From Candidatus Babelota bacterium (GTDB lineage: Bacteria; Babelota; Babeliae; Babelales; JAUPTZ01), in contig JAUPVI010000017.1 of assembly GCA_030917105.1 (NCBI GenBank), positions 1 to 12,169 on the forward strand: a stretch of DNA of 12,169 nt, given 5' to 3'. The position numbers and the translations under genes were made by a program. Positions 7,401 through 12,169 of this stretch are shown here, piece by piece. Within the stretch, counting starts at the first letter, position 1. Each line of letters begins with the position of its first letter. The notes below the pieces were generated by a model that saw only the letters and a list, made by a program, of their open reading frames with translations, was not told where the DNA came from and ran no database searches.

Positions 7401-9670
7401 TTGTATAACGTGATAGAAGAAATGTTATCACCACTCGCTATCATCTCTTCATCAGACAAGCCTTGTGCTACTCCATGATCATAATCAACCAAATTATCTC
7501 GCACAACCCAGCGAACACCAGCACTCACAAAACTTTCGTGACACTCTATAGTGCTGTTAATAAGGTAGATAGGTGATCCGGTATAATCAAGCACCCAATA
7601 CGCAGGATCAAAAAACAGCTTAGTTGCTATTACAAGTGACGGTAACTCACCACCAACAACCGCAGGCACTGCATTACCTGTACCAATAAAAGAAATGTCG
7701 CGGCCAACATCATTATGAATTAATCGTACTCTATCAAGAGTCACAATGTCGTTAACAAGAATTTGGCTATTGTTGTACCGCGGGTATATATACCCATTAA
7801 GCGGCAACGGCCGAGAAAAATCGTTGGCAAGAAGTGTAGAGCTCACCTTATACGCAAGTTCTCGACCATCATGTCCAAGCAGCAGTGTTGGTACATTAAT
7901 ATATCCTCCTGCAGCAACTGCTTGATCAAATGTCGCGGTAGATGTAACGGTCACTTGGCCTTCAATATCAATAGCAATTTCACCATTGTATGAAATTTCT
8001 GGAGCAATAGTGCCATCATTATCAAGCATCAAAACACTAAAACCATCATACGATGCTTGGCCAATAGTGCCACCAAGATACTTTCCCGAAAATCCATCAG
8101 TATGTATTCCATGCGTATCCAAGGTAAGGCCAAGCGCGTGATCGCCTGTAGAACCAGTCAGCAAAGCACCAGAAACATTGTCCGCGGCAACGCGCGCTAC
8201 AATCCCAGCATTGCCACGCAAAACAATTTGCGCCGTATCAGTTGCATCATACTCAAAGAAAGGATCTTGTGCCGCAGTGGTACCTGTTTTACGAAACGCA
8301 TTGCCATCGATAATGAATGCTGATGGATTGTGCCGCTTTACCTTATCAGGAGAATGTGTACTACCACTTTCAGTGGCTCCTGTTGGCACATGGACGCCAT
8401 CTTTAGGGAAGTTGGCAGAAGAGGCGTTGGTACGGCATGCAAAATAATCAAGAAATCTATTGTTCTCTATTTCCAGAGTACCATTGTTACCAAGCACAAA
8501 GCCATTTTGTACCGTGTTAGCAATAAACCACTCTGAACTTATAAGCCCACCAGACAAGGTACTCAAATCCCCTGCGTACGAAGTTCTTGTTTGATCATAG
8601 TTATTCGCAAGGAGTGGGTAGGAATTATTGTAGTTTAATACAACCAACCCTCGATTATTAAGCGGGTCATTCAGGTACGTATGCAGTGTTGGTGTTGTTG
8701 TATCTGAATATGCAGCACGCACCAGCGCATCACCAATACGCATAGCAGCATTAATACCAGCGCGATATTTATAGGTAACGTTGTCACGCATATCACTCGT
8801 CTGTACATCGGTAACACTTACGCCGCTTCCCAGCACATAACTACCGTAGATCATAAAGGCACCATCAGTAAAATCAACCGGTGCACTACCACTATCAATC
8901 TGCAAAATCATACGACCGGTGCCACTATTTGATGGATCAAACGATACTGACCCATAGCCATAGTTAAGAGCGTCGGAAACCAGCCCTGACTTTACCTGCG
9001 AAATAAAGGAAAAAGAGCTATTTTGACCTATTCTAATAACTGAATGTAGAGAGGTATTAAGATTAACACCGTTATCAACATCAGGATCAAGCGACCAACG
9101 GTCAAACGAAAGCTGAGAATCAGCTTTTTGTTCTGTTAAATTTTGCTCCATTAATACGCGCCAGTTAGCGCCGACCAGTGTAATATTTTTACCGCACGGC
9201 AGACGAAATTGAACTTTCCCCTTGCCACGAACACCAATATGCATTGGCACTAAGCCATTTGACTGAAAAATAAGATCGTTCAGCACTTGCACCTCAAGGA
9301 TCGACCCCTGCTCTATTACATCAAAAACAAGTATTGCTGGCACCACTTCAGTCGATGTTGGATTAACGCCAGGACTGATAGTAACTGAGCCAGCCCCAGT
9401 AGTCGCCCCAATCTTTATATAGGCGTGCGCATTAGCCCCTGTAAGCACAATAACGCGATCTCCCGGCGCATCAGAAGCGCAGCCAGTCGGCGGCGCTAGA
9501 AGAACAGTTCCGCTTGAAACAATAAGCGTGTTTCCATTAACCAAATCATAATCAGCGGTAGGATCAAATGTCGCAGTTCCCGAAAAAGTTAATGGCTCTG
9601 CAAAAAGAGATACTCCACACACTATTCCAATACCCACCATCCAAAGACAGTTGCGTAACATTTCCTTCAT
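4478..9670 (-). CDS. Giant secreted beta-rich passenger-like protein, 1730 residues
   Basis: Residues 1-24 are a signal peptide (MKEMLRNCLWMVGIGIVCGV, cut likely after SLFA). The mature part begins EPLTFSGTATFDPTADYDLV and is dominated by short strands, Gly/Asn/Asp turns and repeated local patterns such as NNGTLEIENN and GHIILDGKSKMTM. This composition is typical of beta-solenoid adhesins and autotransporter passengers. I could not find an exact repeat unit by eye. The C-terminus (Ser/Pro/Thr-rich near 1580-1640, then ending PETYRINRY) is not a beta-barrel and shows no LPXTG or obvious secretion-domain signature. The barrel could be supplied by the next gene, 32 bp downstream. The ATG at 9670 is chosen because AAGGTGG lies five bases upstream; the upstream in-frame GTG at 9679 overlaps that site. 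A strong promoter sits just before it. No frameshift was seen over 5.2 kb, so the gene is under selection. Function is unknown; surface display or adhesion is inference. Confidence 0.88.
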   Translation of the reverse strand: MKEMLRNCLWMVGIGIVCGVSLFAEPLTFSGTATFDPTADYDLVNGNTLIVSSGTVLLAPPTGCASDAPGDRVIVLTGANAHAYIKIGATTGAGSVTISPGVNPTSTEVVPAILVFDVIEQGSILEVQVLNDLIFQSNGLVPMHIGVRGKGKVQFRLPCGKNITLVGANWRVLMEQNLTEQKADSQLSFDRWSLDPDVDNGVNLNTSLHSVIRIGQNSSFSFISQVKSGLVSDALNYGYGSVSFDPSNSGTGRMILQIDSGSAPVDFTDGAFMIYGSYVLGSGVSVTDVQTSDMRDNVTYKYRAGINAAMRIGDALVRAAYSDTTTPTLHTYLNDPLNNRGLVVLNYNNSYPLLANNYDQTRTSYAGDLSTLSGGLISSEWFIANTVQNGFVLGNNGTLEIENNRFLDYFACRTNASSANFPKDGVHVPTGATESGSTHSPDKVKRHNPSAFIIDGNAFRKTGTTAAQDPFFEYDATDTAQIVLRGNAGIVARVAADNVSGALLTGSTGDHALGLTLDTHGIHTDGFSGKYLGGTIGQASYDGFSVLMLDNDGTIAPEISYNGEIAIDIEGQVTVTSTATFDQAVAAGGYINVPTLLLGHDGRELAYKVSSTLLANDFSRPLPLNGYIYPRYNNSQILVNDIVTLDRVRLIHNDVGRDISFIGTGNAVPAVVGGELPSLVIATKLFFDPAYWVLDYTGSPIYLINSTIECHESFVSAGVRWVVRDNLVDYDHGVAQGLSDEEMIASGDNISSITLYNRGHAYDLELSGLGRYFQLGSRLNTMADGVTLDPLVTNNGVYPQSSLRDAFIDVFRQNPLPAALVNSQTDPEGVIKLSITTAAETGVPPEERAIQVIHIADRSTVNVGWAAGQYQTPQRDTLVQVDSNFAPWEFSSDVLQQVIIDASFTNSSAFLPYANGGGVLDFAGDNVYVSGAGRYDSSGIISPAGNELIPRNARDVGGILYANFGGTITANGGHDMILDTVIGRRTCAVPEGAGIVSIPEDQFIFQSHGRVEAYGFDPVANASPRLVNQYGKNPIVAVNVNLLETPSTFESVKGIERRAPARHWPYSGRAITRSTDSVTVPVTMPSSGMMVMASGDTVDQAQVFGSTRAKPFHLYMSGDGSGFSRVREFVTMTSDPVVLGEGMFGALFLDNGARMGLGSRFWNANSVNAWNQLGLDKVTIYPNGNGVVDLNSDVLITDKLPLIATENFGNGATPHQLVFYSDVPREIRVPANGEIDLSSFCRGAVGTDGTPFQQIVFSGETRLVLEPGAKIRFPNAVTHAGPALRFIDNSQLVIMSNLQADAERWVWAAGNPIQSFDNVRVKLLGIGHIILDGKSKMTMYDNALVGVESDAQTYTTDITISILQDAQMLIGDTSKKGGSFQVGNILDGGLDGTNARTVFGAQETHINFSLIVNGDNALCRIGRNGFFGLGAGIVNKVANPNGTTPNSTTDPDSGPFNPWQVQSLWNVKNISLRVLSGYFDHNQIFDGSAISQYGSVFAIGPIDYNATDITDPMNGGKYTIALGDPTKSFIRGGGNLVFVDAGIPQDTPLSLNIWSDSAYLAGTNDSGKYTIFAPSNMIYTYTTPTGSPTNPTGQEVITVTAPTLSSPSTPTTYTFQSSAVTGAVSGAADTQGAALVELYNDLSMPIYGGYKAKYVPAGPNGNSVLTSYLVPNASDATVATIVRATVASAKDNFGNVVSPQQALVNGYFVGSSPSGGVTSGAPETYRINRY

Positions 9671-9675
9671 ACCGA

Positions 9676-9682
9676 CCACCTT
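9676..9682 (-). promoter_or_regulatory. Ribosome binding site of the giant gene
   Basis: AAGGTGG on the minus strand, five bases before the ATG at 9670. It decides the start: the in-frame GTG at 9679 lies inside this site and would have no Shine-Dalgarno of its own. Confidence 0.7.
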
Positions 9683-9709
9683 TTTTTAAAATAAGAAGCA
9701 GCTAGCATG

Positions 9710-9737
9710 ATAATCGAGACAAACGCAAGGGTGTCAA
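9710..9737 (-). promoter_or_regulatory. Promoter of the giant protein/barrel operon
   Basis: On the minus strand a perfect TTGACA (9732-9737) is followed after 16 bases by GATTAT (9710-9715, 4/6 to the -10 consensus). Transcription would start near 9703, giving a leader of about 33 bases. This is the best sigma-70-type promoter in the window and differs from the promoters proposed for the neighbouring genes. Confidence 0.6.
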
Positions 9738-9739
9738 TG

Positions 9740-9781
9740 AAACCGCAATTTTCATCACCTGCGAGAATAGGCGGTTTTTTT
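9740..9781 (+). terminator. Terminator-like inverted repeat in the divergent intergenic region
   Basis: AAACCGC (9740-9746) and GCGGTTT (9771-9777) form a 7-bp stem with a 24-base loop, and seven T follow the GC part (9775-9781) on the plus strand. The polarity would stop rightward transcription before the gene at 9935. No rightward gene precedes it, so it may block antisense read-through, end a small RNA, or be an operator just upstream of the -35 at 9732-9737. The long loop makes the call weak. Confidence 0.35.
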
Positions 9782-9866
9782 CAGGATAAACGCATCTAAC
9801 AGACGACAGCGACAAGCTTTTCTAAATGAATTCTATGGGCTTACTCGAGCTAAAAAAAGCAATCAT

Positions 9867-9896
9867 TTGCGCTCTTTTACTCAAATAGTGTAGAAT
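9867..9896 (+). promoter_or_regulatory. Putative promoter of the ankyrin gene
   Basis: TTGCGC (9867-9872) lies 18 bases before TAGAAT (9891-9896, 5/6 to the -10 consensus). The block at 9883-9900 matches 15 of 18 bases of the block upstream of the gene at 1600. The leader would be about 30 bases and includes GGGGGA six bases before the ATG at 9935. Confidence 0.45.
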
Positions 9897-9934
9897 AAAG
9901 CATAAATAGCATACATTTGCCCGGGGGATCCTCT

Positions 9935-12169
9935 ATGAATATCAAGCATTTACGCTCGTTTTCTCTACTGCTTACTCTAGCACTTGCTACCAGCAGTCTC
10001 CACAGCACTTCCCCTGTCGCTGATAACGATGTGGACGCCTCAATACTTGGCAATCTTAACACCAACCTCAAAGAAAATAAGCATAAGTATGCCATTGGGC
10101 TTACTGCCGCTGGCCTCTTGAACTTGGCCTATTTATTCAAAAGCGGCAAACTCAGCAAAGCTAAACTCAAAAAACTTTTCGATAAAGAAAATCGCGCTGC
10201 TACAAGGCAACTATTCCTCGCCAGCATTCTTCCATTCCTCCTTGCCGGTGGCATTGAGTGGAATGGCTATGGGTACAGCAAAGATAGGAATTCGACCAGC
10301 GCACAAGAAGCGCCAAAGCATAACCCGTCAATTGTCATAAGCACTGAAGGCAATGCCGAAGAAAATAATTTAGATCCTTCGACAGATAGCGAAGCAACTC
10401 AACTTGATGATGCAGCAGGCGCCGCCAATTCCGATATACTACCAGTAGATCCTATACCTTCCCCTGAGCCCTCAAGCAGCACTCTAACTACTATCTCGGA
10501 GCCTCAAGCGGGCCAACAAGATGCCAACGCTGCCAAAAAGCCTACCGAGGCTACTGATATCCCAAGGGTCGCAACAGCGAAAAAGCCACAAAGCCTAAGC
10601 GCTACACCAAAAAGGAAACCTGTCACAGGACCTAAAAGAAATAACAACCTGCCATCCCTCGATTCTTCCACAAGCAACCCAATTTCTACGCCGGCCGATT
10701 CTACGCCGGCCAAAAAACCAGTTAATCCCACTGCGCCGCTCGCTCAACCAGCCCCACAACCCCATCATGTGGAGACTGATGTCGCAAAGCATACTGAAAT
10801 ACTGCACCCCCCTAAGGATCACGTAGAGTCTGGCACAAGTAGTCAACGCACTGCACCAACAGCGTCTCAACCGCAAAAAAAAATCACGAACACAAAGCCA
10901 GCAGCAGATCGGTCGACTCAAAGCCCCTCACCTATTCATCAGACAAAATCACCCCTTGAAACGCTCTCGTCAAGGCCGAGGACGCCTGCCCGTAACGCGA
11001 CAGAAGAGAATGAATCCATAACTGCAGATCAAGACGCCCCTACAGAAGATGAAGTAGTCGCGTTCATTCCAACAACCACAAGCCAGGAAATATCGAGCCC
11101 CACCTCTTCGCCAGCTGGAGGAGCCAGCTTTCCAGCGCCTGAGGCGGCCCCTCTGGCAGACACAGAAAAGGATCAGAATAACACGGCTAAAATGCGCAAT
11201 GCTGCCATTACGGGAGATGTATCAACTATTACTGACTTAATTGCAGGCGGTTTTGACGTTAATACTACACTTGATGATAAAAACAATACACCCCTCATTG
11301 TGGCAGCTATCAGGAGGCACACAGAAATAGCTGAGCTTTTACTCCAGCTCGGCGCTAATGTTAATGCAGCAAATAGTAGTGGTGATACACCCCTCACTCT
11401 TGCAGCTTTCATGGGGCACACAGAAATAGCTGAGCTTTTACTCCAGCTCGGCGCTAATGTTAATGCAGCGAATGATCGTGGTAAGACACCCCTCACTTTT
11501 GCAGCTTCCAGGGGGCACACAGAAATAGCTGAGCGCTTACTCCATCACGGCGCTGATGTTAATGCAGCAAATAGTCGTGGTGATACACCCCTCATTATGG
11601 CAGCTATCAATGGGCAAAAAGACATTGTCCAGCTTTTACTCCAGAAGCCTGAAATTGATGTTAATGCAGCGGATAGTCGTGGTGAGACACCCCTCACTTT
11701 TGCAGCTTCCAGGGGGCACACAGAAATAGCTGAGCGTTTACTCCATCACGGCGCTGATGTTAATGCAGCAAATAGTAATGGTGAGACACCCCTCATTTTT
11801 GCAGCTTTCAATGGGCAAAAAGACATTGTCCAGCTTTTACTCCAGAAGCCTGAAATTGATGTTAATGCAGCGGATAGTCGTGGTGAGACACCCCTCACTC
11901 TTGCAGCTTTGAATGGGCAAAAAGACATTGTCCAGCTCTTACTAAATCATTCTGGAATTGATGTTAATGCAGCAAATAGTCGTGGTAAGACACCCCTCAC
12001 TTTTGCAGCTTCCAGGGGGCACACAGAAATAGCTGAGCGTTTACTCCATCACGGCGCTGATGTTAATGCAGCAAATAGTAATGGTGATACACCCCTCATT
12101 TTTGCAGCTTTGAATGGGCAAAAAGACATTGTCCAGCTCTTACTAAATCATTCTGGAATTGATGTTAAT
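9935..12169 (+). CDS. Ankyrin-repeat protein with signal peptide and family N-terminal module (3' end beyond window)
   Basis: The frame is open from the ATG at 9935 to the right edge, 745 codons. Residues 1-24 are a signal peptide (MNIKHLRSFSLLLTLALATS, then SLHS). Residues 39-114 are the two-helix module shared with the gene at 1600, with hydrophobic stretches near 51-68 and 92-107 around a Lys-rich loop containing FDKENR. Residues about 118-415 are a Pro/Thr/Ser/Lys/Glu-rich linker, probably unstructured. From about residue 419 there is a divergent first unit (KMRNAAITGDVSTITDLIAG), then nine ankyrin repeats of 33-34 residues with the usual TPL..AA..GH.EI..LLL..GA.VNAA pattern, the last cut by the window end. 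Ankyrin repeats bind proteins. In host-associated bacteria such proteins are often effectors, but here the leader and helical hairpin suggest membrane anchoring with the repeats outside the cytoplasm. Partner and true length are unknown. Confidence 0.92.
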   Translation, partial: MNIKHLRSFSLLLTLALATSSLHSTSPVADNDVDASILGNLNTNLKENKHKYAIGLTAAGLLNLAYLFKSGKLSKAKLKKLFDKENRAATRQLFLASILPFLLAGGIEWNGYGYSKDRNSTSAQEAPKHNPSIVISTEGNAEENNLDPSTDSEATQLDDAAGAANSDILPVDPIPSPEPSSSTLTTISEPQAGQQDANAAKKPTEATDIPRVATAKKPQSLSATPKRKPVTGPKRNNNLPSLDSSTSNPISTPADSTPAKKPVNPTAPLAQPAPQPHHVETDVAKHTEILHPPKDHVESGTSSQRTAPTASQPQKKITNTKPAADRSTQSPSPIHQTKSPLETLSSRPRTPARNATEENESITADQDAPTEDEVVAFIPTTTSQEISSPTSSPAGGASFPAPEAAPLADTEKDQNNTAKMRNAAITGDVSTITDLIAGGFDVNTTLDDKNNTPLIVAAIRRHTEIAELLLQLGANVNAANSSGDTPLTLAAFMGHTEIAELLLQLGANVNAANDRGKTPLTFAASRGHTEIAERLLHHGADVNAANSRGDTPLIMAAINGQKDIVQLLLQKPEIDVNAADSRGETPLTFAASRGHTEIAERLLHHGADVNAANSNGETPLIFAAFNGQKDIVQLLLQKPEIDVNAADSRGETPLTLAALNGQKDIVQLLLNHSGIDVNAANSRGKTPLTFAASRGHTEIAERLLHHGADVNAANSNGDTPLIFAALNGQKDIVQLLLNHSGIDVN
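10049..10276 (+). other. Conserved N-terminal two-helix module, copy 2 (residues 39-114)
   Basis: Counterpart of 1259-1486. The alignment with that copy needs no gap from residue 1 of either protein. Similarity is weakest just after the signal peptide (residues 25-40) and strongest over the loop GKL.KA..KK.FD.ENR, so the loop and flanking helices, rather than the leader, appear constrained. After NGYGY the two proteins share nothing visible. Confidence 0.8.
10684..10710 (+). repeat. Short tandem repeat in the linker, 15-base period
   Basis: TCTACGCCGGCC occurs at 10684-10695 and 10699-10710, encoding STPAD then STPAK. It keeps the reading frame and fits slippage-driven growth of the low-complexity linker. 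Confidence 0.6.
11270..12169 (+). repeat. Nine tandem ankyrin-encoding repeats, 99 or 102 bp each
   Basis: Units start at 11270, 11372, 11471, 11570, 11672, 11771, 11873, 11975 and 12074. Two types occur: type A (SRGHTEIAERLLHHGADVNA; units 3, 5, 8) and type B (NGQKDIVQLLL; units 4, 6, 7, 9); units 1 and 2 are older relatives of A. A+B pairs give a 201-bp higher-order period. By eye 11687-11784 and 11990-12087 are identical over 98 bp, and 11608-11698 matches 11809-11899. Identity at silent sites too points to recent duplication or gene conversion. Confidence 0.9.

Noticed and set aside
9671..9679. GTG at 9679 as the start of the giant protein.
   Set aside because: It overlaps the AAGGTGG that serves the ATG at 9670 and would place three residues before a well-formed signal peptide without any Shine-Dalgarno.
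9920..9933. CCCGGGGGATCCTCT resembles a cloning-vector polylinker (SmaI-BamHI).
   Set aside because: It is only about 14 bases, lies exactly where the Shine-Dalgarno of the gene at 9935 should be, and both sides continue as natural sequence. Chance resemblance is more likely than a vector junction.
11173..11928. Leftward open frames inside the ankyrin array.
   Set aside because: They are the complement of the repeats and repeat with the same period; the ankyrin consensus on the plus strand explains the sequence.
11270..12169. Regular direct repeats as a CRISPR array.
   Set aside because: Units are contiguous, 99-102 bp, in frame, and encode ankyrin repeats; there are no unique spacers.

Overview
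The window looks like a host-associated, diderm (Gram-negative-type) bacterium. It holds secreted or envelope proteins only: five genes or gene remnants, four of them complete enough to judge, all with Sec-type signal peptides. One encodes an outer-membrane beta-barrel with a C-terminal Phe, one a giant passenger-like protein, and one an ankyrin-repeat protein. G+C sampled on a few lines is in the mid-40s percent. No housekeeping gene, tRNA, rRNA, transposase or CRISPR array was seen. Dependentiae (TM6) or another amoeba/protist-associated lineage is a plausible source, but this is a guess from gene style; nothing in the window fixes the taxonomy.

Layout. Positions 1-9670 are read leftwards. 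From right to left they hold: (a) a 1730-residue secreted beta-rich protein (4478-9670); (b) 32 bp further on, a 589-residue beta-barrel protein (2676-4445), very likely in the same operon; (c) a small Cys-rich secreted protein (2588 down to 1875) whose 3' part continues in two other frames to 1645, so it is broken by two single-base shifts; (d) a protein of at least 533 residues (1600 down past the left edge) with a signal peptide, a two-helix membrane module, a Ser/Pro/Glu-rich linker and a helical C-terminal region. A 264-bp divergent intergenic region (9671-9934) separates these from (e), a rightward gene (9935 past the right edge) with the same N-terminal module, a Pro/Thr/Lys-rich linker and at least nine ankyrin repeats.

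How they fit together. Genes (d) and (e) align without gaps over their first 114 residues (44 of 74 identical over residues 41-114) and then diverge completely. They look like one family in which a conserved export-and-anchor module carries different C-terminal domains. Gene (c) shares only the start of the signal peptide. Putative promoters of (c), (d) and (e) share a short sequence block, so the three may be co-regulated. The passenger/barrel pair (a)-(b) has its own well-formed promoter (TTGACA, 16 bp, GATTAT). A surface structure made of a giant beta-solenoid and a dedicated barrel is a reasonable hypothesis, but it is not shown by the sequence.
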